A stretch of DNA of 64,000 nucleotides from Lachnospiraceae bacterium (GCA_022800815.1 JAAWRC010000015.1:18144-82143), one strand, 5' to 3'. Numbered from the stretch's first letter, positions 33,135 to 42,252 are shown. A program made the numbers and translations. Notes: generated from the letters alone by a model not told the origin.

Positions 33135-35324
33135 ATGAGCGCAGAAGTAATGAATCGAGTGATCAAGCGGAATGGGGAGGAAGTGACCTTCGATCTGTCC
33201 AAGATCGTCAATGCGATTGAGAAGGCAAACCGCGAGGTGGGCAACATTCACAGGATGAATGAATATCAGATTTTTGCCGTTGCCGACAACGTGGCCGACA
33301 AGATCAACGAGTCGACCCATGCGGTCAGCGTGGAAGATATCCAGGACATGGTGGAGACCGGGATCATGGAGATGCGGGGCTACGAGGTGGCTCAGAAATA
33401 CGTGCGCTACCGTTACAGGCGGGAGCTGACCAGGAAGTCCAACACCACGGATAACGGGATTCTTTCCCTGCTTGACAATATCAATGAAGAGGTGACCCAG
33501 GAAAATTCCAACAAGAACCCGGTGATCAACTCCACCCAGAGGGACTACATGGCCGGGGAGGTCAGCAAGGATCTGTCCAAAAGGGTTCTGCTTCCCGCCG
33601 AGGTGGTGCGGGCCCATGAGGAGGGGATCATCCATTTTCACGATACGGATTATTACGCCCAGAGGGAGCACAACTGCGACCTGATCAACCTGGAGGACAT
33701 GCTCCAGAACGGGACGGTCATCAGCGAGACCATGATCGAGAAGCCCCACAGCTTCTTTACGGCCTGCAACGTGACCACCCAGATCGTGGCCCAGGTCGCC
33801 AGCAACCAGTACGGCGGCCAGTCTTTCTCCCTGGCTCATCTGGCTCCCTTCGTGGACATCAGCCGGAAGAAACTGAGAAAGGCCGTGATTGCGGAGCGGG
33901 AGGCCTGCGGTGAGCCTTTGGACGAGGCGGTCATCGACAAGGTAACCGAGTGCCGCCTGAAGGAAGAGGTGAAGAGCGGGATCCAGACCATCCAGTATCA
34001 GCTCATCACCCTGATGACCTGTAACGGCCAGGCTCCCTTCGTGACCGTGTTCATGTATCTGGACGAGGTGCCGGCGGGCCGGACCAGGGAGGATCTGGCG
34101 ATGATCACGGAGGAGGTGCTGCGCCAGAGGATACAAGGGGTTAAGAATGAGAAGGGCGTGTGGATCACTCCGGCCTTCCCCAAGCTGATCTACGTGCTGG
34201 ACGAGGACAATATTACGGAGGACTCCAGGTATTGGTATCTGACGGAGTTGGCGGCGAAATGTACGGCCAAGCGGATGGTGCCCGACTACATTTCCGCAAA
34301 GATGATGCGGGAGCTCAAAAAGGGCAACGTGTATACCTGCATGGGCTGCCGTTCCTTCCTGACAGTGGAGGAGAGCCAGAAGAATCCCGACGGGAGTTAC
34401 AAGTTTTACGGAAGGTTCAACCAGGGCGTCGTGACCATCAACCTGGTAGACGTGGCCTGCTCCGCGGAAGGGGACATGGACAAATTCTGGGAGATCCTGG
34501 ACGACCGGCTGGAGCTGTGCCACCGGGCCCTCCGGTGCCGCCATGAGCGGCTGAAGGGAACCGTTTCCGACGTGGCTCCCATCCTCTGGCAGTACGGGGC
34601 CCTGGCGAGGCTGAAAAAGGGGGAGCGCATCGACAAACTTCTGTATGGCGGGTACTCCACCATTTCCCTGGGCTATGCGGGGCTCTACGAGATGTGCATG
34701 CGCATGAAGGGAAAATCCCACACGGACCCGGAGGCGAAGCCCTTCGCCCTGGCGGTCATGCAGCGGCTCAACGACAAGTGCGCCGAGTGGAAGGCGGCGG
34801 AGAACATCAGCTATTCCGTGTACGGGACGCCCATGGAGTCCACCACCTATAAATTTGCGAAATGTTTACAGAAACGGTTCGGGATCATTCCCGGCGTGAC
34901 GGATAAAAATTACATTACCAACAGCTATCACGTCCATGTGTCCGAGGAGATCGACGCCTTCAGCAAGTTAAAGTTCGAGTCGGATTTTCAGAAGCTGTCC
35001 CCGGGCGGCGCCATCAGCTACGTGGAGGTGCCCAACATGCAGCAGAACATTCCGGCGGTGCTGTCGGTGATGAAATTCATTTATGACAACATCATGTATG
35101 CGGAGCTCAACACCAAGAGCGACTTCTGCGAGAGCTGTGGCTATGACGGAGAGATTGTGATCAAGGAGCAGGAGGACGGGAAGCTTGTCTGGGAGTGCCC
35201 GAGCTGCGGGAACCGGGATCAGGACAAGATGTTCGTGGCCCGTCGGACCTGCGGCTATATCGGAACCCAGTTCTGGAACCAGGGCAGGACCCAGGAGATC
35301 AAGGACCGGGTGCTGCACCTGTAA
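33135..35324 (+). CDS. nrdD: Anaerobic (class III) ribonucleoside-triphosphate reductase
   Basis: NrdD makes deoxynucleotides from NTPs without oxygen, using a glycyl radical. Seen in 729 residues: an N-terminal ATP cone (VIKRNGEEVTFDLSKIVNAIEKANREVG), catalytic-domain blocks CNVTTQIVAQVASNQYGGQ and YTCMGCRSFLT, a zinc site CESCGYDGE...CPSCGNRD (about 660-690), and the glycyl radical RTCGYIG near 705. The length matches the family. It is the first gene of nrdDG and is controlled by two NrdR-type boxes. NrdG, 59 bases downstream, installs the radical. Confidence 0.96.
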   Translation: MSAEVMNRVIKRNGEEVTFDLSKIVNAIEKANREVGNIHRMNEYQIFAVADNVADKINESTHAVSVEDIQDMVETGIMEMRGYEVAQKYVRYRYRRELTRKSNTTDNGILSLLDNINEEVTQENSNKNPVINSTQRDYMAGEVSKDLSKRVLLPAEVVRAHEEGIIHFHDTDYYAQREHNCDLINLEDMLQNGTVISETMIEKPHSFFTACNVTTQIVAQVASNQYGGQSFSLAHLAPFVDISRKKLRKAVIAEREACGEPLDEAVIDKVTECRLKEEVKSGIQTIQYQLITLMTCNGQAPFVTVFMYLDEVPAGRTREDLAMITEEVLRQRIQGVKNEKGVWITPAFPKLIYVLDEDNITEDSRYWYLTELAAKCTAKRMVPDYISAKMMRELKKGNVYTCMGCRSFLTVEESQKNPDGSYKFYGRFNQGVVTINLVDVACSAEGDMDKFWEILDDRLELCHRALRCRHERLKGTVSDVAPILWQYGALARLKKGERIDKLLYGGYSTISLGYAGLYEMCMRMKGKSHTDPEAKPFALAVMQRLNDKCAEWKAAENISYSVYGTPMESTTYKFAKCLQKRFGIIPGVTDKNYITNSYHVHVSEEIDAFSKLKFESDFQKLSPGGAISYVEVPNMQQNIPAVLSVMKFIYDNIMYAELNTKSDFCESCGYDGEIVIKEQEDGKLVWECPSCGNRDQDKMFVARRTCGYIGTQFWNQGRTQEIKDRVLHL

Positions 35325-35383
35325 GGATGCGCTTGCTGTAAAAGCGCAGCGGGGGAAAGGGCCGGGGCGAGGGGTGAAAAGCG

Positions 35384-35896
35384 ATGTATTATGGAAATAT
35401 CAAGGAATGTGATATTGCGGACGGCCCCGGCGTGCGGGTGACGCTGTTCGTGTCCGGCTGCCGCAATCACTGCAAGGGATGCTTCAATTCCGAGACTTGG
35501 GATTTTTCCTACGGGCAGCCCTACACGGAGGAGGCGGAGGAAAGGCTTCTTGCACTTCTTGGGCCGGACTATATTCAGGGCTTTACCCTCCTGGGAGGCG
35601 AACCCTTTGAGCCGGAGAACCAGAGAGTCTGCGTGACGCTTTTGAGAAAGGTCAGAGAGGCTTACCCCAAGAAGGATATCTGGTGTTATTCCGGATATCT
35701 CATCGACCGTGACATGGTTCCCGGCGGGAAGGTTTATACCGAGGTGACGGAGGAGATGCTCTCGTATATCGACGTGCTGGTGGACGGCCGGTTCGTGGAG
35801 GAGGAGAAGGATCTGACCCTTGTCTTTCGCGGCAGCAGGAACCAGAGGGTTCTGAGGCTGGAAAATGGGAAGGCAGCGGAGAGATTATATTGTTAG
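35384..35896 (+). CDS. nrdG: Anaerobic ribonucleoside-triphosphate reductase activating protein
   Basis: NrdG is a radical-SAM enzyme that generates the glycyl radical on NrdD. Seen in 170 residues: the radical-SAM cysteines in SGCRNHCKGCFN (CxxxCxxC), LLGGEPF, the SAM glycine motif, and DIWCYSGY. The length is normal. It follows nrdD after 59 bases and is co-transcribed. Confidence 0.96.
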   Translation: MYYGNIKECDIADGPGVRVTLFVSGCRNHCKGCFNSETWDFSYGQPYTEEAEERLLALLGPDYIQGFTLLGGEPFEPENQRVCVTLLRKVREAYPKKDIWCYSGYLIDRDMVPGGKVYTEVTEEMLSYIDVLVDGRFVEEEKDLTLVFRGSRNQRVLRLENGKAAERLYC

Positions 35897-35928
35897 AAGA
35901 TATCGGAAAATAAAGATGTCGGAAAGAT

Positions 35929-35958
35929 GGGACTGCAGAGCGGCGGTCCCGTTTTTTT
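35929..35958 (+). terminator. Terminator of nrdDG
   Basis: GGGACTGC pairs with GCGGTCCC (one G-T wobble) and is followed by seven T. Confidence 0.82.
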
Positions 35959-36133
35959 CGTTAAAACATTTTGTCCGGTGAAACAAAATTCCCGCTTTCC
36001 CCGTCTTATAGTATAGAAAGCTTTCAAAAACTGCAGATACAGGAGAGAGGTAATTGAAAAAGGTATACCCAAAGGGCACTCGTGAATGCATGCGCCTTGT
36101 GCTGTAAAACTGAGATATAAGGGGGAAGACGAT

Positions 36134-36895
36134 ATGAACACGGAGATTTTGGCCGCCCGGGCAAAGGAGGGAGACGCAGATGCGTTTCCCAACGTCACGG
36201 TGGACGGTGTCAGGCTCAGCATGGGAGGCGGATTTTATGACGGTTACTACATGTCCAACGAGGGAGGGGGAATGTGCCTAAAAGACGAGGACGTCGAAAA
36301 TTATCGGTTTGCGGACGGTTCCATGGAATATAGAATACATCTTTCGACGACGGAGCGGGGGTTTATGCTGAACAAGCCCATCCATGTAGAATTTAGGGAA
36401 ATCGGTTATAATACGTCGGAGCTTTCGGAGCCGGTGACCGACGTGGAGGGGAGCTGGACCATAGAATGGACCCTTCAGGGGAGTAATGAAATCTATGAGG
36501 CGGATATTGAACATGGCGTTATTGGAGACACGGGAGCCACGCTGACCCACGTGGGGCTGTCGCCGATCTCCGCCAGGATACTTGTGCGTTATCCGAAGAA
36601 GGAAGAACGGGTGTTTTGGACGGATGACGACGGAAACGTTCGATCCTTTCTGGAATGGGAAATGCCCCCGCAGCTCGTGGGTGCGAAAATGAAGGACGGA
36701 ACGTCCTGTTACTATGCGTGGGTCGGCGGCGGAGGCTCTGCAGGGTACCGGGGGCAGGAAGATATCTGCGAGATGATCTGTAACGGAGAGCAGATCTTGG
36801 ACGTTCATCAGATCGAATATCTGATGTTCGTTAAGGATTATCCGGAGGACGGCAATGTTACCGACGACAATTTCTGGTTTGTGAAGGTTCGGTGA
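36134..36895 (+). CDS. Unknown protein; possible deletion fusion of ECF sigma start with anti-sigma DUF4179 domain
   Basis: No single family fits the product, of about 253 residues. The start at 36134 follows GGGGGAAG. The first ~18 residues (MNTEILAARAKEGDADAF) look like the opening of an RNA polymerase ECF sigma factor region 2. Immediately after, NVTVDGVRLSMGGGFYDGYYM and later strands recall the extracytoplasmic domain of clostridial anti-sigma factors (DUF4179 type). There is no signal peptide or membrane segment, so the domain would stay in the cytosol. A deletion between adjacent sigma and anti-sigma genes would explain this. The resemblance is by eye only. Confidence 0.5.
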   Translation: MNTEILAARAKEGDADAFPNVTVDGVRLSMGGGFYDGYYMSNEGGGMCLKDEDVENYRFADGSMEYRIHLSTTERGFMLNKPIHVEFREIGYNTSELSEPVTDVEGSWTIEWTLQGSNEIYEADIEHGVIGDTGATLTHVGLSPISARILVRYPKKEERVFWTDDDGNVRSFLEWEMPPQLVGAKMKDGTSCYYAWVGGGGSAGYRGQEDICEMICNGEQILDVHQIEYLMFVKDYPEDGNVTDDNFWFVKVR

Positions 36896-36923
36896 GAGAA
36901 GGATAAAAGAAGGGCCTGAAATG

Positions 36924-36958
36924 CTCCGGGCAGCCTGCGTTTTGCGGGCTGCCCGGAG
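36924..36958 (+). terminator. Strong hairpin terminator
   Basis: CTCCGGGCAGCC pairs perfectly with GGCTGCCCGGAG around a short loop. The downstream T tract is short. It lies between the 36134 gene and convergent amt. Confidence 0.7.
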
Positions 36959-37007
36959 TGTCTTATGTAGAATGAGAATGAAATAAGATAGCTGGCTGTT
37001 TCAGGGA

Positions 37008-38753
37008 TTATTCCACGTCCTGCAGGGCGGCGTAATCTTCCTCGCCGGTGCGGATCTTGACGACCCTGGCCACGTTGTAGACGAAGATTTTGCCGTCGCC
37101 GATATGGCCGGTGTAGAGGGCCTTCTTGGCGGCCTTGATGATCTCCGCCACGGGAATCTTGCTGACGACCACCTCGATCTTGACCTTGGGAAGGAGGGTG
37201 GCGTCCATCTCCACGCCCCGGTACATTTCGCCGGCTCCCTTCTGGACGCCGCAGCCCATGACCTGGGTCACGGTCATGCCGGTGACGCCCAGGTTGTTCA
37301 TGGCCTTCTTTAGCTTGTCATAGCGGGAGAGCTTGGCAATGACCACCACCTTGTAAATGCCGGTGGAGAGGTCTGCCTGGCTGACCACCGGAACGGCGGC
37401 CGCCCGCTGGATTTCGGAGGCGCTCTCGTAATCCTCCGTGCCCAGGTCCGTGTTTTCGTTGATGTCCATGGTCATGGTGTTGGAGACGTCCATGATGCTG
37501 AAGCCGGAGTAGGCGGAAGCCAGGCCGTGCTCCTTTGCGTCCAGGCCGATGATCTCCTCCTCCTCGGTGACCCGCAGTCCCACGAGGGCCCGGATGATGA
37601 GGAAGGCGATGGTGATGGTGACGGCCGTCCATGCGGCCACGGCCGCAAAGCCCAAAAGCTGGAGGCCGAGCTGTTTTACGCCGCCGCCGTAGAAGAGGCC
37701 AACGATGGTGTCATTTCCGGGGGCGGAGGTGGTGGCGAAAAGTCCCACGGCGATGGTGCCCCAGATGCCGTTTAAGCAGTGGACGGCCACGGCGCCCACC
37801 GGGTCGTCCACCCGGAGCTTGTGGTCCAGGAACCAGACGCCGAACACCACCAGAAGCCCGGCCACGGCGCCGATTGCGATGGCCCCGAAGCAGTCCGTTA
37901 CGTCACAGGGGGCGGTGATGGCCACCAGCCCGGCCAGGGAGGCGTTTAAGCACATGGAGACGTCCGGCTTTCCGTATTTGAGCCAGGTGAAGACCATGCA
38001 CACCACGGTTGCGATGGCGGGGGCCACAGTAGTGGTCAGGGTGATCGAGGCAAGCTGTTCCACGCTGGTGGCCGCCGCCCCGTTGAAGCCGTACCAGCCC
38101 AGCCAGAGGATGAACACGCCCAGACAGCCGATGGGCAGGTTGTGGCCGGGGAAGGCATTGACCTTGGTGATCTTTCCGGCCTTGTCTTTCACGAACTTTC
38201 CGATCCGGGGCCCCAAGAGGGCGGCGCCGATCAGGGCGGAGATGCCGCCGACCATGTGGATGGCGCAGGAGCCGGCAAAGTCATGGAAGCCCATCTGGGA
38301 CAGCCAGCCGCCGCCCCAGATCCAATGGGCCTCGATGGGGTAGATCACTGCGGAAATTACCGCAGAGTAAATGCAGTAGGATAAGAATTTGGTCCGCTCC
38401 GCCATGGCGCCGGACACGATGGTGGCCGTCGTGGCGCAGAACACCAGGTTGAACACAAAGTTGGACCAGTCAAAATTCGCATAGTCGCTGAAAATGTCGA
38501 ATCCGGGTTCCCCGATCAGTCCCATCACGTCTTCGCCCAGAAGCAGGCCGAAGCCCACCAGGATGAAGACCACGGTACCGATGCAGAAGTCCATCAGGTT
38601 TTTCATCAAAATGTTGCCGGTATTTTTGGCCCTTGTGAAACCGGCCTCCACCATGGCGAAGCCGGCCTGCATCCAGAATACCAGGGCGGCTCCGATCAGG
38701 AACCAGACGCCGAAGACCTGGCCGTTTACGGCACTTAAGATTTCTTCTGTCAT
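37008..38753 (-). CDS. amt: Ammonium transporter Amt fused to a PII (GlnB) regulatory domain
   Basis: Amt moves ammonium into the cell and PII proteins gate it. The start at 38753 (MTEEILSAVNG) follows GGAGGAAA; the ORF track has 25 extra codons. Seen: eleven membrane helices in about 1-410, with DFAGSCAIHMVGGISALIGA and GADQ-like ammonia-channel motifs. The C-terminal ~110 residues are a PII domain: KVVVIAKLSRYDKLKKAMNNLGVTGMTV, T loop MYRGVE with the modifiable tyrosine, and GDGKIFVYNVARVVKIRTGE. The two normally separate genes are here one protein, so regulation is intramolecular. Confidence 0.9.
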   Translation of the reverse strand: MTEEILSAVNGQVFGVWFLIGAALVFWMQAGFAMVEAGFTRAKNTGNILMKNLMDFCIGTVVFILVGFGLLLGEDVMGLIGEPGFDIFSDYANFDWSNFVFNLVFCATTATIVSGAMAERTKFLSYCIYSAVISAVIYPIEAHWIWGGGWLSQMGFHDFAGSCAIHMVGGISALIGAALLGPRIGKFVKDKAGKITKVNAFPGHNLPIGCLGVFILWLGWYGFNGAAATSVEQLASITLTTTVAPAIATVVCMVFTWLKYGKPDVSMCLNASLAGLVAITAPCDVTDCFGAIAIGAVAGLLVVFGVWFLDHKLRVDDPVGAVAVHCLNGIWGTIAVGLFATTSAPGNDTIVGLFYGGGVKQLGLQLLGFAAVAAWTAVTITIAFLIIRALVGLRVTEEEEIIGLDAKEHGLASAYSGFSIMDVSNTMTMDINENTDLGTEDYESASEIQRAAAVPVVSQADLSTGIYKVVVIAKLSRYDKLKKAMNNLGVTGMTVTQVMGCGVQKGAGEMYRGVEMDATLLPKVKIEVVVSKIPVAEIIKAAKKALYTGHIGDGKIFVYNVARVVKIRTGEEDYAALQDVE

Positions 38754-38882
38754 AGATTTCCTCCTCCCGACGCTCCTAAAGCGTCGTTGTCCCTTTGAAA
38801 TTCCTGTCTGCGGCGCGCCCCGTAACATAGAATTAGAGTTTTGCGCAGGGAAACGTTTCTTTATGTTTTCCCCGCATATGGA

Positions 38883-38913
38883 AAAGGCGCCTTGGAAAAT
38901 CCAAAGCGCCTTT
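38883..38913 (-). promoter_or_regulatory. Terminator-like hairpin in the amt leader
   Basis: AAAGGCGC(T)TTGG-ATTT-TCCAA(G)GCGCCTTTT on the minus strand forms a stem with a short T tract about 130 bases before the amt start. It could be an attenuator responding to nitrogen status; no ANTAR or glutamine element was identified. Confidence 0.45.
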
Positions 38914-39066
38914 GCCTTACGCCTGACAGTCTACCATTCGGTGGAAAGAAAGTCAATTGGCGTTCCGGCCAAAGAATTTGGAAAAAAAATCTAAAATTTG
39001 TAAAAAGTTTATAAACTGAAAAATGGAAAAAGAGTGGAAAAAAAGAACTATTAATCATATTAGTCC

Positions 39067-39094
39067 TTGCGCTGGAGGAAAAAAGGTGTATAAT
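39067..39094 (+). promoter_or_regulatory. Promoter of the URO-D-like gene
   Basis: TTGCGC, a 16-base spacer and TATAAT lie about 40 bases before the start at 39134. Confidence 0.65.
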
Positions 39095-39133
39095 AAAAGA
39101 GGAGTCAATAAATAAATAATAAGGAGAGGTATT

Positions 39134-40162
39134 ATGAACAGAAAAGAACTGGTATTGAAAACGTTCCACAACGAGCCGACGGACAAGCTGTTGGTTGGTT
39201 TCTGGCATCATTTCCTGGAGGACGAGCTGGTGGACGGCCTGCACAATCCGGAGTACATTGCCAAAAACCTGGAGGGGGCAAAAAAATTCAAAGAAGAATT
39301 CGATCCCGACTTTGTAAAGGTCATGACGGACGGGTATTTCTTCATGCCCTGCAATTATGAGGACATGAACAGCGCTTCGGATCTCAGGAACCTGAAACCC
39401 ACGGACGAGATGGATCTGTATCTGGACAAATGCGTGGAATTTGCGAAGGCCACCAGGGAGATCTACGGCAATGACGTGCTGATGTACTACAACGTGTTCT
39501 CCCCAACCTTCCAGGTCAACCACAGGATGAACCAGACCCATCCGCTGATGTCGGCGGGCAAGTTGGAGGCGCCCATCGTCCAGTTGATCAAGGAGGACCC
39601 GGAAGCGACCCAGGCGGCCCTTGACCTGCTTGCGGATTACACGGAGAAGCTGATCGACAAAATCGTCGGCGCAGGAATCATGGACGGCATTTATTTCAGC
39701 GTGTCCTGTTTCAACCGGGGAATTTCTCCTGCGGTTTACAACAAATACGTGGCGCCCGGCGAGAAGAGGATCATCGCCAAGGCCAACTCCTATGCCAAGG
39801 ACAACCTGCTTCATATCTGCGGCTGGAGGGGCAACCTGAACAATCTTTCCATCTTCACGGACTATGACTGCAGCGTCATCAACTGGGCCGTTCATGCGGA
39901 GGAAGTCTCCGTGGCGGAGGGCAAGAAGATGTTCGGCGGCAAGTGCGTGATCGGCGGCTTCGGAAACAACAATACGGACCTGATCTGCACCGGAACCAAG
40001 CAGGAAATTCAGGATTACGTGGAGAAGATCGTGGACGAGGCGGGAACCACCGGCATTATCATCGGTGCGGACTGCACCACCCATCTGGACACGCCGGACG
40101 AGCATATCCACTGGGTATATGAGAAGGCGGCGGAGATTTCCGAGAGGCTTTTGAAGAAATAA
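39134..40162 (+). CDS. Uroporphyrinogen decarboxylase-like (URO-D/MtaA superfamily) protein
   Basis: Members of this TIM-barrel superfamily decarboxylate uroporphyrinogen or transfer methyl groups to corrinoids. Seen in 342 residues: MNRKELVLKTFHNEPTDKLLVGFWHHF (typical start), FDPDFVKVMTDGYF, LHICGWRGNLNNL and WAVHAEEVSVAEGKKMFGGKCVIGGFGN, matching URO-D-like proteins of anaerobic gut bacteria. No heme-pathway or corrinoid gene is adjacent, so its function may be a methyltransferase rather than heme synthesis. AAGGAGAGG precedes the start, and its own promoter and terminator make it monocistronic. Confidence 0.85.
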   Translation: MNRKELVLKTFHNEPTDKLLVGFWHHFLEDELVDGLHNPEYIAKNLEGAKKFKEEFDPDFVKVMTDGYFFMPCNYEDMNSASDLRNLKPTDEMDLYLDKCVEFAKATREIYGNDVLMYYNVFSPTFQVNHRMNQTHPLMSAGKLEAPIVQLIKEDPEATQAALDLLADYTEKLIDKIVGAGIMDGIYFSVSCFNRGISPAVYNKYVAPGEKRIIAKANSYAKDNLLHICGWRGNLNNLSIFTDYDCSVINWAVHAEEVSVAEGKKMFGGKCVIGGFGNNNTDLICTGTKQEIQDYVEKIVDEAGTTGIIIGADCTTHLDTPDEHIHWVYEKAAEISERLLKK

Positions 40163-40196
40163 ACAGACATGCCTGCGGGCATAACCTGTAACTATC

Positions 40197-40247
40197 CGGG
40201 GCTGTCACCCGGCTGAAAATTTCAGCCGGGCGGCGGCCCCGTTTTTT
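40197..40247 (+). terminator. Terminator of the URO-D-like gene
   Basis: CGGGGCTG and CCCGGCTGAAA pair with TCAGCCGGG and CGGCCCCG in a long stem with small interior bulges, followed by six T. Confidence 0.85.
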
Positions 40248-40357
40248 CGTAATTGTCTTAAAGCGGACGTGGATTGACACGCAAGACCGCCGTGTAGTAT
40301 TATGAACCATAGAAGATGCCGGACAATCCTTTATGGCGGGAGTGGAGGGATGCGTAT

Positions 40358-40894
40358 ATGGAAGTGCTGAAAAAAGAAAAAGTTCATACAATTGATGATA
40401 TTTATGCACTGCCCGAGGGAGAGCGTGCAGAATTGATTGACGGTAAAATTTACTATATGACGCCGCCGGGCCTGAGACATCAGAGGATCAGCCGGAAGCT
40501 GCATCAGGCGATCGCAAATTATATTGACAAAAGTCACGGAGAATGTGAGGTCCTGGCGGCGCCTTTTGCCGTATTTTTGAGTGAGGACGCAATGAATTAC
40601 GTAGAGCCGGACCTTTCCGTTATCTGTGACCCGTCCAAGCTGGATGATGCGGGATGCCATGGCGCACCGGGTTGGGTGATAGAAATTGTCTCGCCGGGCA
40701 GCAGGGCAAGAGACTACATGACGAAATTGTTCAAGTATCGCGCGGCGGGCGTCAGAGAGTATTGGATTGTGGATCCGGAAAAACAGATGGTGACGGTTTA
40801 TGGATTTGAAAAGGATGCCCTTGCGCAGTATGATTTTGGCGAAGAGGTATCGGTTGGAATATATGAAGGGCTTTCTATAAAAACCGAATGGTAA
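40358..40894 (+). CDS. Uma2-family (DUF820) putative endonuclease-fold protein
   Basis: Uma2 proteins have a PD-(D/E)XK nuclease fold and are common in variable regions; their role is not settled. The start at 40358 (MEVLKKEKVHT) follows GGAGGGATG; the ORF track begins 14 codons earlier. Seen in about 178 residues: YALPEGERAELIDGKIYYM, the core motif VEPDLSVICD and WVIEIVSPGSRARD with the catalytic D and E positions, then YRAAGVREYWIVDPE. The active-site residues look present. It stands alone between a terminator and a LacI-type gene. Confidence 0.82.
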   Translation: MEVLKKEKVHTIDDIYALPEGERAELIDGKIYYMTPPGLRHQRISRKLHQAIANYIDKSHGECEVLAAPFAVFLSEDAMNYVEPDLSVICDPSKLDDAGCHGAPGWVIEIVSPGSRARDYMTKLFKYRAAGVREYWIVDPEKQMVTVYGFEKDALAQYDFGEEVSVGIYEGLSIKTEW

Positions 40895-40901
40895 AAGGAA
40901 C

Positions 40902-40941
40902 AAAAAACTGTCGGAAGATGCGAATCTGCCGGCAGTTTTTT
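40902..40941 (+). terminator. Terminator of the Uma2-family gene
   Basis: AAAAAACTGTCGG pairs with CCGGCAGTTTTTT around a 14-base loop, with one mismatch, and ends in six T. It can also serve the convergent LacI-type gene. Confidence 0.75.
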
Positions 40942-41004
40942 GTGCACGCGGGGCGGAAATCTTCCCTGCCCGATCTGCAGATGCCAAAATCCGTGTGTGG
41001 GAGC

Positions 41005-42033
41005 TCACGTTTCCGGCGGGAGACTCCGTATGGCGTTGCCGTCGATGATTTTCGGCATGAACATCACTTCCCTGTTTCCGATGGGCTGGTCGGTCTGGAT
41101 CCGTTCCAGGAGCATCTGTCCGATGCGGGAACCCAGGCCCCAGGTGTCCGGCAGGGCCCTGGAGGGATTGACATAAAAAAGGTCCACCAGATTGACATTG
41201 CAGGGAGAGGCAATGGAAAGCCTGTCCGGAATTGGGATCCTGTTTTGCCGGCAGTAGCGCAGCAGGCCGATGCAGGTTTCGTTGTGGCAGGGGATGATGG
41301 CGGTGGGCGGGTCGGAACGTGACAGCAGGAGAGAGGCGGCCCGGTATCCGAATTCAGAGTCATGGGGGCCCTCCACCATGTAGGGGTAGGTGGGATCCAC
41401 TTCTATGTCAATTTCTTTCATGGCACGTCTGAAGTTCTGAAAACGCTCAAAGGCAGAGCTGATGGAAAGAGGGCCGCTGATCAGCCCGATTTTCCGGTGA
41501 TTGTTCCGGATGAGCTGCATGGTCATTTCGTAGGTGCTGTTTCCAAAATCTGCATCCACGAAATCACCCAGGAAATCAGGATTGTTGATGCGGCGGTGTA
41601 TCAGTATGATGGGGATCCGCTTGCTGATCTGTGTGATAAACTGGTCATTTCTTCCGCAGCTGTTGAGGATGATCCCGTCCACGTTCCGTTCGTAAAGCAT
41701 GGTGAGATAGTTTTTTTCGATCTCACTGTCATTGAAGCAGTTGCAGATGAACAGGGTATAACCGTATTCCTTGATGATCTGTATAATTGCCTGAGAAATC
41801 TGGCTATAATATTCATTGGTGCTGTCGGCGATGAGAAATGCAATGGTTTTGGAAGCATGGCTTTTCAATTCCCTTGCCGCCCGGTTGGGGAAATAATTCA
41901 GCTCCTGTATGGCGTCCTGAACCCGCTGCTGGGCTTTGGGGGATACATTTGAGTGATTGTTAATTACACGTGAAACGGTGGCAACCGAAACGTTGGCGTG
42001 ATCGGCGATGTCCCTGATGGTAATGTTTTTCAT
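41005..42033 (-). CDS. LacI-family transcription regulator
   Basis: LacI-type regulators bind sugar-like effectors and palindromic operators. Seen in 342 residues: the N-terminal helix-turn-helix ITIRDIADHANVSVATVSRVINNHSNVSP, hinge ERVQDAIQELNYFPNRAARELKS, and a periplasmic-binding-protein-like ligand domain with VDGIILNSCG, IILIHRRI and LRYCRQNRIPIPDR. CAGGAGGAACG precedes the start. It diverges from the liv operon and two LacI-type operators lie between them, so it probably controls that operon and itself. Confidence 0.9.
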   Translation of the reverse strand: MKNITIRDIADHANVSVATVSRVINNHSNVSPKAQQRVQDAIQELNYFPNRAARELKSHASKTIAFLIADSTNEYYSQISQAIIQIIKEYGYTLFICNCFNDSEIEKNYLTMLYERNVDGIILNSCGRNDQFITQISKRIPIILIHRRINNPDFLGDFVDADFGNSTYEMTMQLIRNNHRKIGLISGPLSISSAFERFQNFRRAMKEIDIEVDPTYPYMVEGPHDSEFGYRAASLLLSRSDPPTAIIPCHNETCIGLLRYCRQNRIPIPDRLSIASPCNVNLVDLFYVNPSRALPDTWGLGSRIGQMLLERIQTDQPIGNREVMFMPKIIDGNAIRSLPPET

Positions 42034-42114
42034 TCGTTCCTCCTGCTGGTAAAGAAATCAGAACCATTATAATATAAAAAACTGCGAAATGCAACGAATA
42101 ATATTGAATCAATG

Positions 42115-42128
42115 TGATAACGTTTACA
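42115..42128. promoter_or_regulatory. LacI/CcpA-type operator 1
   Basis: TGATAACGTTTACA matches the LacI/CcpA pattern TGWAANCGNTNWCA with one mismatch. It lies in the divergent lacI-liv gap. Confidence 0.65.
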
Positions 42129-42217
42129 AAATTAAGAAAGAGAGGTGATAATAGACAAAGATAGACAGAAAAAATAGTACAAGATTGACAAAAAGAAAAG
42201 AAAAATAGAAGAAAATG

Positions 42218-42246
42218 TTGACAAAAAAACGGATATATAATAAAAT
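42218..42246 (+). promoter_or_regulatory. Sigma-A promoter of the liv operon
   Basis: TTGACA, a 17-base spacer and TAAAAT lie 70 bases before livK. A second, TATAAT, overlaps but has a spacer that is too short. Confidence 0.65.
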
Positions 42247-42252
42247 GAAAAA

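Larger units (their letters stand above)
38754..39133. other. 380-base intergenic region between amt and the URO-D-like gene
   Basis: This gap holds the amt leader with a hairpin (38883-38913) and the rightward promoter at 39067. The A/T-rich 38970-39060 segment probably contains the amt promoter. I see no gene in it. Confidence 0.6.

Noticed and set aside
33084-34721. 545-codon minus-strand frame over nrdD
   Set aside because: The plus-strand NrdD has all catalytic motifs. The opposite frame is a shadow.
38883-38913. Riboswitch call for the amt leader
   Set aside because: The hairpin is simple and no known ligand-binding core could be identified by eye.
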